From JAJPKK01 sp963802745 (GTDB lineage: Bacteria > Pseudomonadota > Alphaproteobacteria > Rhizobiales > Xanthobacteraceae): 64,000 nucleotides of DNA. A model generated the notes under the pieces. It saw only the letters and a list, made by a program, of their open reading frames with translations, searched no databases and was not told the origin of the DNA. The position numbers were made by a program, and so were the translations under genes. Numbering within the stretch: the first letter of the stretch is position 1; every line of letters begins with the position of its first letter. Below are positions 18,054 to 26,841 of this stretch, piece after piece. The stretch covers positions 1 through 64,000 of the forward strand of contig CAWDKL010000071.1 in NCBI GenBank assembly GCA_963802745.1. Reading direction: 5' to 3'.

Positions 18054-19742
18054 ATGTCGAAATCGCCCGCAGGCCCGGTGGCCGGCAAGGATACCGACGA
18101 TACCCCCAACGCGGCGATCGACCGGCGCAGTTTCCTCGCCTCGGGCGCGGCGGCGGTCGCCGTCGCGGAACTGCCGGCCGGACCGGCCGCGGCGCAATCC
18201 CAAAACATCGCTTGGGACCGCGAGGTGGATGTCCTCGTCATCGGCGCGGGGGCCGGCGGGCTGGTCGCGGCGATTGCGGCGCGCGAGAAGGGCGCCTCGG
18301 TACTGATCGTGGAAAAGAATTTCGACATCGGCGGACGCGCCATGATGAGCTATGGCGGCCTCTATATCGGCGGCGGCAACCGGCTGCAGCAGGCAATCGG
18401 CGTCAACGACACGCCGGACCTGGTGTTCGCCGACTGGTCGCGCCCGGAAAAGCCGACCGGCCGCTTCAGCGACCGCGCCCTGGTGCGCACCTATGCGGAC
18501 AATAATCTGGAGCTGTTCGACTGGCTGGAAAAGAACGGCGTCCGATGGGAATCCTACCGCCGCGTGCCCGACCGGCTCGACCGCGCCCGCACCCGGCTCA
18601 ACGTGGTGCGCTGGCCGAACGAGCCGACCACGCCGGCCCGCGGCTCCGGGTTCGTGCGGCCCTTGGAGAAAACCGCGCGGCAGATGGGCGTGGAAATTCT
18701 GCTGCAGCACCAGATGACCAAAATCCACCGCGAGGGCCAGTTGACCGGGCGCGTGACCGGCATCACGGCCGTGGAGGTCAACAACTGGTACCGGCCATTG
18801 ACCCGCACGATCGCCATCAAGGCGCGCAAGGGGGTCATCGTCGCGACCGGCGGCAGCGCCGGCAATCCGGTGTTTCGCACCATGTTCGACGTGCGGCTCA
18901 CCGAAGAATATCAGGCCGAAAACCACGAATGGACGCAGCGCACCGCCGACGGCGAGATCGCCGCCATGGAGATCGGCGCGGCGCTCGGCGGAACCGGCTG
19001 CCAGACCATCCAGGAGGATCACCTCATCAACAAGGGCCGGATCGGCAAGAAGAGCAACGGCAGCGCCACCGAGCTTTATCCGACCAGCCCGCATTTCTTC
19101 CGTGCCGGCGCCGTCGGCCTGCAGGTCGGCGATTATCAGAACGTGATCCTGGTCAAGGAAAACGGTTTGCGTTTCTATAACGAAACCGTCCCGAACCAGG
19201 ATTACGAATATTACGCGGCCGCGCTCGCCTGGACCGGCGACCCGAAAAAGCTCAACGGCGGCGGCCCGATTTGGGCGATTTTCGACGCCGATGCGGTGGT
19301 GCGCGAGAAATGGGACGTAAACCCGCCCTATGTAGACCGCAACGGCTATTTCTTCTCCGCCGACACGCTGGAGGAATTGGCCGCCGCAATCGTCAACGAA
19401 TATCAATGGCGGCCGATGCCGCCGGCCGTGCTCCGCAAGACCGTAGAGCGCTACAATACGTTCGTCGATACCGGCATCGACGCGGATTTCAAGAAGCCGC
19501 GGCCGATGTTCAAGATCGCCAAGCCGCCGTTCTACGCCGCCTGGTCCACGCCGGCGCTGCACGACAGCTATACGGGCATCCGCATCAACACCACCGCGCA
19601 GGTGATCGACCTGCGCGGCCAGGTTATTCCGGGCCTCTATGCCTGCGGGGATTCCTCCGGCGGCTTCGGCCAGCACGGCATCTGCCGCGCCGCCACCTTC
19701 GGCCGTCTCGCCGGATTTCACGCCGCGCAGCTGCCGGCGTGA
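18054..19742 (+). CDS. Tat-exported FAD-dependent oxidoreductase (fumarate reductase / ketosteroid dehydrogenase-like)
   Basis: A 562-residue flavoprotein. The Tat signal DRRSFLASGAAAVAVAELPA lies at residues 23-42. The FAD-binding motif VDVLVIGAGAGGLVAAIAAR follows at about 59-78, and GLYACGDSSGGFGQHGICRA near the C-terminus closes the FAD site. It belongs to the FAD_binding_2 family (flavocytochrome c fumarate reductase, 3-ketosteroid dehydrogenase). The substrate cannot be read from sequence. The start has a GGGGAGA site. A gene for an Ig-like protein follows after 16 bases, and a cytochrome c gene is divergent. Confidence 0.82.
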   Translation: MSKSPAGPVAGKDTDDTPNAAIDRRSFLASGAAAVAVAELPAGPAAAQSQNIAWDREVDVLVIGAGAGGLVAAIAAREKGASVLIVEKNFDIGGRAMMSYGGLYIGGGNRLQQAIGVNDTPDLVFADWSRPEKPTGRFSDRALVRTYADNNLELFDWLEKNGVRWESYRRVPDRLDRARTRLNVVRWPNEPTTPARGSGFVRPLEKTARQMGVEILLQHQMTKIHREGQLTGRVTGITAVEVNNWYRPLTRTIAIKARKGVIVATGGSAGNPVFRTMFDVRLTEEYQAENHEWTQRTADGEIAAMEIGAALGGTGCQTIQEDHLINKGRIGKKSNGSATELYPTSPHFFRAGAVGLQVGDYQNVILVKENGLRFYNETVPNQDYEYYAAALAWTGDPKKLNGGGPIWAIFDADAVVREKWDVNPPYVDRNGYFFSADTLEELAAAIVNEYQWRPMPPAVLRKTVERYNTFVDTGIDADFKKPRPMFKIAKPPFYAAWSTPALHDSYTGIRINTTAQVIDLRGQVIPGLYACGDSSGGFGQHGICRAATFGRLAGFHAAQLPA

Positions 19743-19758
19743 GTGCGATCGTGCAACG

Positions 19759-20707
19759 ATGAGCCAGCCGCGTGAAGTACCGCACGGCGCCGAAGCGCCG
19801 GTCACCCTCGCGTTCGCCGAGCCGGTGCCGGCGGAACTGCCGGTCGGCGCCACCGCCACGCTGAGGCCGCTGGTCTCTTGCCCCGACGGGCGGGACCTCC
19901 GCGGCGGTTGCCTCACCTTGCTCCGCGGCGAGGACGTTTTGGCAACGGCCGCGCTCATCGCCTGCCGCGACGGCGTCAATGAAGCCGAGCCATTATCGGT
20001 GCGGATGCCTGACGAACTCGGCACCTTCGTCTGGACGATTCGGTTTCCCGCCCAGGAGATCGCGGGCTTTGCCTATCCGGAAAGTACGCTCACCGTGGCC
20101 TCGCAAACGCGGCCGCAGACGACCAGCCTCGCCATCTGGGCGGTAGCGTCTCCCGTCGTGGCCGGGCGAGCGGCTTGCGCTCACCGTCGGGGCGAAGAGT
20201 TCCGCCGGCTATTCGCTGGCCGGCGCCGGCGTCGAGATTTTTGACGAAGCCGGCGCCGGGGTCGGCCGCGGCCGGCTTGGTACGGTGCCATGGCCCGGCA
20301 CCGGGGCACTCTTCTGGACGGAGATCGTGCTCGCCGCGCCGCCGCGGGCAGGAGTTTTTTCCTGGAGCGCGCGACTGGCCGCGACCGATGTCAGTCCGCC
20401 GCATGAGGGCTCGTCGGCGGCGTTCGGATTCGCGGTGGTGCCGCGGCCGGAGCACCGCCTCACCGTCACGGTGATCGATGCGGCGACCGCGGCGCCCATC
20501 CCGCAGGTCGAGGTCGCGCTCGGGCCGTTCCGGACCGTCACCGACGCCGGCGGCCGGGCGTGCATCGCGGCGCCGGCCGGCACCTTCGACCTCGCCGTGT
20601 GGAAATCGGGCTTCGAGGCCGCGCCCCGACCCATCGCGATTTCCGCCGATGTCTGCGCCGAAATCGCCATGGTGCGGCGGCCGAGCGAGATCGAGCTGTG
20701 GGAGTAA
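19759..20707 (+). pseudogene. Beta-sandwich protein of unknown function (frameshifted)
   Basis: A protein of about 315 residues, unrecognised by name. The first half (to about residue 135) and second half look like consecutive Ig-like/carboxypeptidase-regulatory beta domains, ending VTVIDAATAAPIPQVEVALG then PFRTVTDAGGRACIAAPAGT. No signal peptide is seen. One extra G in the run at 20164-20166 breaks the frame; without it the halves join as VVAGERLALTVGAKSS. It follows the Tat flavoprotein by 16 bases and is probably co-transcribed, perhaps as a binding partner. As given it would be truncated at 20244. Confidence 0.6.
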
Positions 20708-20735
20708 CTCGCTGCCTCGATGCACGGGGACAGAT

Positions 20736-21722
20736 TCACTCCGGCTGGATGCCGGCGTCCTTGACCATCCGGGCGGTTCGCACCAGTTGGTCCTTCACAA
20801 ATGCCCCAAGCTCTTCGGGCGTCGATCCGAACACCTCGAATCCGATCTGGGCGATCTGCGCCTTGATCTGCGGATTCTCCACGATCTTGCGGACTTCCGT
20901 GTTCAGCCGCGACACGATGGCGGCCGGCGTCCCGGCGGGGGCGAACAGGCCGGCCCAGGATTCGACTTCGAAATCCTTGAGACCGGATTCGTCAAAAGTC
21001 GGCAGGTCGGGCAGCAGCACGCTGCGGCGCAGCCGGGTGATGCCGAGCGCCCGCAGGGTGCCGGCATTGACGTGCGGCAGGCCGGGCGTGAGATCGCTGA
21101 AGGTCATCGAGACCCGGCCGGCGATGACGTCATTGAGGGCGGGCGGTACGCTCTTATAGGGGACCTGCAGAATATCGATGCCGGCCCAGTGCTTGAGCGT
21201 CTCGCCGGCCAGGATCCCCGAGGTATTGCCGCTGGCGTAAGTGAGTTTTCCGGGATTGGCCTTCGCGTAGGCGATCAGTTCAGGGATCGTCTTCGCCGGA
21301 ATCGAGGGATTGATCACGAACATCAGCGTGAAGCTGCCGATCCGCGTTATCGGGGCGAAGTCCTTGACGGGATCGTAGGCGAGGTTCTTGAGCAGGAACG
21401 GGTTTGCGGAATGCGGGCTGTTGGTGCTCATCAGCAGCGTGTAGCCGTCGGGCGGCGCCTTCGCCACATAGGCCGCCGCGATGCCGCCATTGGCGCCCTG
21501 CCGGTTATCGACCACGATGTTCTGGCCGAGCGCGATCCCGAGCGGCTGGGCGATGATGCGCGTTACGATATCGGTGCCGCTGCCCGCACTGAACGGCACG
21601 ATGATGGTGATCGGCCGGGTCGGCCAAGCTTCCGCAGCCGTGGCCGGATTTGCGCGCAGCGCCGCAGCCGCCGTCAAGGCGCCACCGATGTGACCTAGAA
21701 AATCGCGCCGTCGCATAGGCAC
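20736..21722 (-). CDS. Bug-family (TctC-like) solute-binding protein
   Basis: A 328-residue periplasmic binding protein of the tripartite tricarboxylate transport type. The Tat-like leader MRRRDFLGHIGGAL is followed by family marks WPTRPITIIVPFSAGSGTD, GQNIVVDNRQGANGGIAA, PPDGYTLLM and PAGTPAAIVSRLN. Such proteins bind small carboxylates with two conserved loops. No tctA/tctB membrane genes are nearby, so it is an orphan receptor, as is common in soil proteobacteria. It is one of four Bug genes in the window. Confidence 0.88.
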   Translation of the reverse strand: MPMRRRDFLGHIGGALTAAAALRANPATAAEAWPTRPITIIVPFSAGSGTDIVTRIIAQPLGIALGQNIVVDNRQGANGGIAAAYVAKAPPDGYTLLMSTNSPHSANPFLLKNLAYDPVKDFAPITRIGSFTLMFVINPSIPAKTIPELIAYAKANPGKLTYASGNTSGILAGETLKHWAGIDILQVPYKSVPPALNDVIAGRVSMTFSDLTPGLPHVNAGTLRALGITRLRRSVLLPDLPTFDESGLKDFEVESWAGLFAPAGTPAAIVSRLNTEVRKIVENPQIKAQIAQIGFEVFGSTPEELGAFVKDQLVRTARMVKDAGIQPE

Positions 21723-21888
21723 CCCCGATGACGTTGCCCGCGGGCGTCTCCCGCGCCCACGGCTATCGGCCTACATAACACTGCGTCGCAATTCCCTCTA
21801 CAAGCACGTCCATCGGCTCGCAGCCGCGCCTCTCCGGCGGGCAACGCCGCCCCCGGACCAGGGCGCTTCATCCCGTGAGCGCGGGCCG

Positions 21889-23217
21889 CTAAGGAGCTAG
21901 GGCGGAGAGCCGCCGGCGCACCACGTCGATGTGCTCGCGCAAATCGTAAAGCTGGTTGGCGAAGCCGAGCGGCACGTTGACATGATCGACGGCTTCCTCG
22001 ATCTGCTCGATACGCGCCTGTTTTTTGCGCAGCGTTTCTTGTGTCGCCGTTGCGTTGAGGCCATCTTCGATCTTCTTGAGTTCGCGGTACCATCGCAGCA
22101 GGCGCCGGCGCACGCGCCACGTGTAAAGCTGCGGCGCAAACCGCAAAGCCGGCAGCAGAACGCCGAAGATGGGAATGGCCATCATTGGCATCCGGTCCAG
22201 AAAGTTGGCGAGCCAGAACGGCAGGTACCGCTGCAGGAACGGAGGACCGTTCCGATAGACCCGGCGCGCCTCGTCAGCGATTTGGAACGCCGGATCATTT
22301 TGGATTGGGAATTCCCCACTGGCCTCAAGGATCCCGGCTTCACCGTTCGGGCCGACCGTCGGCGCACCGTGGACGGCCACCATCGCCTGGGTCAGCAGAT
22401 TGGCGATGGCCGGATGAATATCCTCACGAACCACAAAGGACGCCACGGTCGCCACCATCGGGGTGTCGGCCGGCGGGATATTCGCGGCGAGATTGACGAT
22501 GCCTTCCCTGAGTTCGAGCCGGGTCAGGTACGGAAACCGCTGCGTCAGCGCATCGGCTTGGTGCAGCCGCATGAGCTGAACCTTCGGATTGGCGAACAGC
22601 CGCTGCACCGTCCGGGCATTGGCGGCAAGCACCAGAAATCCGGCATTTGCGGCGCCCTGCTCCAGCACATCGACATCGTCGGGAAGTTCCCGATGAATGA
22701 AGGTCGTGTTTTGCGCATCGATGCCGGCGGCCGCGAGCAAAGTCATGGCGAGATGACTGGTGCCGGAGCCCTGCGGGCCGACCAACAAGCGCTTTTTCTT
22801 GAAATCCGAGAGGCGTTCCGCAGGCTCTCCGACACGTTGGAAAATCCAGAGCGGCTCGTAGAGCACGCGCCCGAGCGACTGCAGGTGCGGCGCCTCGGTT
22901 GCGCTGGCGATGCCGCCTTGCAGAAATCCCGCCTGAACACCGGCCTGATCATCTTGCAGCAGTTTGAGATTTTCAAACGATCCGGCGGTTTCCAAAATTT
23001 CGACGGCGATCCCATTGGCCGCGAGCTTATCGCGGTAGCGCTCAGCAAGCACGTAGTATGGGCTTCCCTTCGTTGCCGCCGCCACCACGATCCGCCGCGG
23101 CGGTGCCGGCTGCACGAATTGCAGGGTGATCCAAAAGGCGGCGATGACCAGCACGATGACCGGTAGGAAGATGGTCAGGGATTCCCGCAGGTGCGAGCGC
23201 TTGGAACTTTGTTGCAC
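21889..23217 (-). CDS. TAXI-family TRAP solute-binding protein with membrane anchor and C-terminal helix pair
   Basis: A 442-residue protein. An N-terminal transmembrane helix (about 14-32) is followed by a TAXI/NMT1 binding domain (RIVVAAATKGSPYYVLAERY to about 300). A second hydrophobic segment (MMAIPIFGVLLPALRF) then leads into a basic, coiled-coil-like tail (RVRRRLLRWYRELKKIE to the end). The binding domain is therefore held between two membrane segments, unlike free periplasmic TRAP receptors. No TRAP permease genes adjoin it. It begins with GTG three bases after a perfect AAGGAGGTGA site. Related membrane-anchored TAXI proteins exist, but their ligands are unknown to me. Confidence 0.75.
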   Translation of the reverse strand: MQQSSKRSHLRESLTIFLPVIVLVIAAFWITLQFVQPAPPRRIVVAAATKGSPYYVLAERYRDKLAANGIAVEILETAGSFENLKLLQDDQAGVQAGFLQGGIASATEAPHLQSLGRVLYEPLWIFQRVGEPAERLSDFKKKRLLVGPQGSGTSHLAMTLLAAAGIDAQNTTFIHRELPDDVDVLEQGAANAGFLVLAANARTVQRLFANPKVQLMRLHQADALTQRFPYLTRLELREGIVNLAANIPPADTPMVATVASFVVREDIHPAIANLLTQAMVAVHGAPTVGPNGEAGILEASGEFPIQNDPAFQIADEARRVYRNGPPFLQRYLPFWLANFLDRMPMMAIPIFGVLLPALRFAPQLYTWRVRRRLLRWYRELKKIEDGLNATATQETLRKKQARIEQIEEAVDHVNVPLGFANQLYDLREHIDVVRRRLSALAP

Positions 23218-23220
23218 TTA

Positions 23221-23230
23221 TCACCTCCTT
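23221..23230 (-). promoter_or_regulatory. Perfect Shine-Dalgarno site deciding a GTG start
   Basis: Read on the minus strand this is AAGGAGGTGA, fully complementary to the 16S rRNA 3' end. It is followed by three bases (TAA) and GTG, which fixes the start of the TAXI-family gene at 23217. The complementarity is the longest seen in the window. Confidence 0.8.
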
Positions 23231-23465
23231 CAAACCTTGATCACGCCGACGCACAACGCGACACCGGTCCCGTTGTGTACCATCCCTGGAGCGACACGCA
23301 TGCCCAGCGCACGGTGCATATGATTCGTGTTTTTGCATGTACGGTACGGCCGATTTTCGCACATGGGGCGGCACCGTTCTTGATCGTCCAGACCGTTCGA
23401 ACCAACTGATCCCTTATGCTCGCCGGCGGCCGATCTCCGCGCTCGGCACATTTTATGCGCTACCC

Positions 23466-23816
23466 CTATAGATGAGGTCGCGGTTTCGGCGGCAGCGGCA
23501 TCTCGATGAATTCGTAGCTTCCGGGTGTCGCCGCATCGGTTTTTGTGGCTATGTCTTGTGCGTGTTTGCGTACAATCGGCCAAATGTTAGAGCCAAGCAC
23601 CACGAGCGCCAGCCGTCGTCCAGCGAGATTTTGTTGGTATCGAACGTTCTGATCCGACGTGACCAAAACATCGAAGCCGGCATCTTCGGCGGCTTGCAAA
23701 AGCTTCGCGTTTTCAAGCTGAAGGGGCCATCCGGTTTGGACAAAAGTACGGACCTGATGTTTTGGCAAGAAACCACGCACTCCGATGGGAACGTTCTTAT
23801 CAAACAGGATGCGCAA
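23466..23816 (-). CDS. DUF5615-type PIN-like toxin
   Basis: A 116-residue protein beginning (TTG start) MRILFDKNVPIGVRGFLP and continuing with GFDVLVTSDQNVRYQQNL and LALVVLGSNIWPIV. These match the DUF5615 PIN-like family, whose acidic residues (D in FDKN and TSDQN) form a putative nuclease site. The gene overlaps the end of the upstream DUF433 gene by 17 bases, which explains the weak TTG start: translation is probably coupled. The two form a type II toxin-antitoxin module of a kind common in cyanobacteria and soil proteobacteria. Confidence 0.8.
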   Translation of the reverse strand: MRILFDKNVPIGVRGFLPKHQVRTFVQTGWPLQLENAKLLQAAEDAGFDVLVTSDQNVRYQQNLAGRRLALVVLGSNIWPIVRKHAQDIATKTDAATPGSYEFIEMPLPPKPRPHL

Positions 23817-24033
23817 CGCGATGATCTCGTGCGTAATCAAGAATCGCTTTGACGGTGTCCTGCGGAATCTCGAATTGCTCCGAGATATCGGCAACGCTTA
23901 ACCCAAACGCAAAATTATCCACAATGGCACTGACCGGCATTCTAGTGCCGCGAAGCACCGGCGTGCCGCCAAGCACGCCGGGCTTGGTTTCAACCAAAGG
24001 CGACCCCGACCAGTCGAAAGTTTCGTTTTGCAT
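23800..24033 (-). CDS. DUF433-family antitoxin
   Basis: A 77-residue protein. The segment PGVLGGTPVLRGTRMPVSAI is the DUF433 signature, and the C-terminal helices (VADISEQFEIPQDTVKAILD) look like a small winged or HTH fold. The ATG at 24033 follows GAAGGAG by five bases; a longer frame upstream lacks a site. It overlaps and precedes the DUF5615 toxin gene. Partner order and families match known DUF433/DUF5615 pairs, so autorepression is likely. Confidence 0.85.
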   Translation of the reverse strand: MQNETFDWSGSPLVETKPGVLGGTPVLRGTRMPVSAIVDNFAFGLSVADISEQFEIPQDTVKAILDYARDHRVAHPV

Positions 24034-24318
24034 CGCGGCTCCTTCAAGCTGGTCCGATAGCGAACGGTGCGAAGATGGTAACTGGGCGGATCTGCCAGGC
24101 TCCTGCGGCCCCGGCGGCGGCGCAGGCCGCCAATACACATCGATACGCGCCGGCAAGTCGCGCCTTCCCATGCGGCGACGCCCATCAGGCCTCGGGCAGC
24201 GCCCTCCGCCTCCGGATCGAGTAGCATACCACTTCGGCGGAATTCCATCTACAAGTGCGTGTATCGGTCCCGACCGAGCCGCTGCATGGTTCGCCGCGGA
24301 GCCACCACGGAGACCCCC

Positions 24319-25310
24319 ATGCCGGCACCGAGCCGCCCGATTTCACGCCGCACATTCTTTGCAGCGGCTGGCCTCGCCGCCTTAGCCCGATGCGCGGCCG
24401 CGCCCCGCTCGGGCCGCCTATCCGGAGCGGGCGCTGCGGCTCATCGTGCCGTTTCCCGCCGGCGGTGCCGTCGATGCGGTCGCCCGGCTGATCGCCAAGG
24501 CGTTGGGCGACACCGCGGGCGTGCAGGTGGTGATCGACAATCGCGGCGGCGCCGGCGGCGTCATCGGCATGGACGCGGTCGCGCACGCGGCACCGGACGG
24601 CTACACGCTGATCCTTTCGCACAGCGGCTTGACCGCGATGCCGGGGCTCTACCGCGATCTGCCGTTCGACCCGGTGCGGGACTTTGCCGGCGTGGTGACG
24701 ATGGCGTCCGGCGCCTATGTGCTGGTGGCCGGACGGGCCGCGCCGTTCGCCTCGGTCGGCGACCTCATCACCTACGCCAAGGCGCATCCCGGCAAGATCA
24801 CCTATGCGTCGGCCGGCATCGGATCGACCGTGCATCTCGCCAGCGAGTTCTTCAAGCGGGCGGCGGGGATCGATCTCCTGCATATTCCCTACAAAGGTGC
24901 TGCGCCGGCGCTGACGGACGTGGTCGGCGGCCAGGTCAACATGATGTTTGCACCCGCGGCGACGAGCCTTCCGCTTGCCGCCGCGGGGCAAATTCGCGCG
25001 CTGGGCATCACTTCGGCGCAACGCTCCGCGCTTGCCCCGAACCTGCCGGCCATCGCCGAAATCCCTGCCGGGCTTCGATGTCACCGGCTGGTATGGCCTT
25101 GCGGTTCCGGCCGGCACGCCGGCCGCCGCGATCGCGAAACTCAATGCCGACGTAAACCGCGCGCTGGCCGCGCCCGGCATCGCGGCGCAACTCAACCGGC
25201 AAGGTCTCGAGCCGATCGGTGGCTCACCCGCCGAGGCGACGGCCCGCATTGCATCCGAGGTGGTGAGATGGACCGCCATCATCCGCGACGCCGGCATCAA
25301 GCCGCAGTAG
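24319..25310 (+). pseudogene. Bug-family solute-binding protein, two frameshifts
   Basis: The pieces are: a Tat leader ISRRTFFAAAGLAALARCAA in one frame; LRLIVPFPAGGAVDAVARLI through GQIRALGITSAQRSALAPNL in the next; and LPGFDVTGWYGLAVPAGTPA to IIRDAGIKPQ in the third. One extra C in the run at 24403-24406 and one extra A in 25059-25061 account for both breaks. Corrected, it is a normal Bug protein of about 330 residues. It has no transporter membrane genes nearby. As written it cannot make a working protein. Confidence 0.85.
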
Positions 25311-25351
25311 GTTTTTGTCGGGCCGCTTCGCTATTTCCCGGGGTGGGATCA

Positions 25352-26227
25352 TCAGGCGCTTGCCTCACCAAATGGTTGCCACTGATCGCCATGCTTGGGC
25401 GCAACGAACTCCTTGACGGGAGCGGCGCGCCTCTCGATCACAACGACGAACGGATAGATGTGGATCGAATGGACCGCCGCCTGGAATGTGGACGTCTCGG
25501 CGACGAGACCGGTTCCGTCCGGTTGCGCGACAAATGTTTTTGTTTCATTAAGTTTACAGGATAGTCCGTTCACATAAAAGTTGAAGTCGTTCAACGTGCC
25601 GTGCACGTCTTCGCAAAGGTAAACCCCACCTGGCCGCAGGTGCGGCAGTAGTTCTTCGATCGTTGCGATTTGCTCGCCGGTCTTGTGTCCACCATCATCA
25701 ACAATAATATCCAGATATGGCACCTTTTCTTTAAAACTACGCCAAAAATCGAGGTTCCCTTGGTCGCCGATGAACACTTCTACTCCTTCGCCCTGATAGA
25801 CCCGGCAGGCCTCTTGGATGTCAACGCCATAAATTCGGCACCGTGGCCCGAAATAAGATTTCCACATTCCAAGGCTTCCCCCGCTATAAATGCCTATTTC
25901 TAATATATTAACTTCCTTATTTCTAAACTTTTCGAAGTGTCGGTCGTATATCTCAAAATAATGTCTCCACTTCCATATGCCAGGACCGCTCTTGACCGCA
26001 TCGAAATACTTCTGGAGATCGTTAGACGGCTCAGGCTGAAGTTTGTCGGACGGAAGAAAATTCAAATTCTGGGCTTTATCCAATGCGCGATTAAAAATAC
26101 TCATCCTTCGAATGGTAAAAACACGCATCTTTCGAATGGCCGCCATCGGCCGCGCCGCCATTTTGTAGGCATATCGGAATATCGAATTCACTGTTGGCAT
26201 TTGCGACATCTCTTCATAGACCTTCAT
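25352..26227 (-). CDS. Class I SAM-dependent methyltransferase (cephalosporin hydroxylase-like fold)
   Basis: A protein of up to 291 residues. The SAM-binding motif VNILEIGIYSGGSLGMWKSY lies at about 103-122; IYGVDIQ and DIIVDDGGHKTGEQ follow, then LLPHLRPGGVYLCEDVHG. This pattern is typical of Rossmann methyltransferases in polysaccharide or natural-product clusters. Base composition is clearly lower in GC than the neighbours, suggesting transfer. A MITE ends only five bases before the first ATG, so no ribosome site remains there; an internal ATG (MSQMPTV, at 26206) may be the true start. It shares orientation with the FkbM-type gene upstream. Confidence 0.72.
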   Translation of the reverse strand: MKVYEEMSQMPTVNSIFRYAYKMAARPMAAIRKMRVFTIRRMSIFNRALDKAQNLNFLPSDKLQPEPSNDLQKYFDAVKSGPGIWKWRHYFEIYDRHFEKFRNKEVNILEIGIYSGGSLGMWKSYFGPRCRIYGVDIQEACRVYQGEGVEVFIGDQGNLDFWRSFKEKVPYLDIIVDDGGHKTGEQIATIEELLPHLRPGGVYLCEDVHGTLNDFNFYVNGLSCKLNETKTFVAQPDGTGLVAETSTFQAAVHSIHIYPFVVVIERRAAPVKEFVAPKHGDQWQPFGEASA

Positions 26228-26232
26228 ACACC

Positions 26233-26394
26233 TAGACCAGTTTCCGGTCAGGTCCGAACATTGGAGTCATGGCCGGGCTTGTCCCGGCCATCCACGTCTT
26301 TCTTACAGAGCCGCTGCAAGAAAGACGTGGATGCCCGCGACAAGCGCGGGCATGACGCCGAGCGGGTGATTCGACCTGATCGAAACTCGGTCTA
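26233..26394. mobile_element. MITE-like element, second full copy
   Basis: 158 bases between TA duplications, closely similar to the element at 15616-15779: same ends (GACC...TTTCCGGTCAGGTC and GATCGAAAC...GGTC) and the same core around GGCCGGGCTTGTCCCGGCC. It abuts the 5' end of the methyltransferase gene and has probably displaced its native leader. Confidence 0.85.
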
Positions 26395-26841
26395 GCGCGT
26401 GTAATTGACACGTCTCGATACCATCCATACTGCGCGGCCGACGCAGCAGAAGGTTTCCAAGACGTCTTCACTGAGAACAACCGGCGCAAATCGTGCCATC
26501 TATTCGAATTCGACCGGCCACGAAATGCAAGGAAATTTTTCCGCGGCGCGGCTGGATCCGGCGGCCGAGGGCACGGGCTCCTCCCCTCGCGCGGGCGGCG
26601 GCCGGGAAGGCTCGAATTACTTCTAAACCACCAGAAAGGCCATATGGCCATATGGTAGGAGGAAGCCTGCCGTATGTGGGGCGGCGGACGCGCGGCACCG
26701 GCATCAAGAACGGGATCGGAAACCATACGTTTCGAACGACGAGCCGGCGGCAGGATGAGATGGGCTACATCCCGCAGGCGGTAGACGGGCGCGCCACTGT
26801 CTTTTCACGAAACATCCGCACGAGAGTGACGTGCATGGGTG
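26395..26841. other. Gap with no recognisable gene
   Basis: About 450 bases between the two methyltransferase genes and the MITE. Short frames occur on both strands but none resembles a protein family. A small direct repeat CCATATGG(C) lies near 26640. Confidence 0.3.

Noticed and set aside
17922..20024. A 700-codon minus-strand open frame
   Set aside because: Antisense to the Tat flavoprotein, whose FAD motifs and start site are unambiguous.
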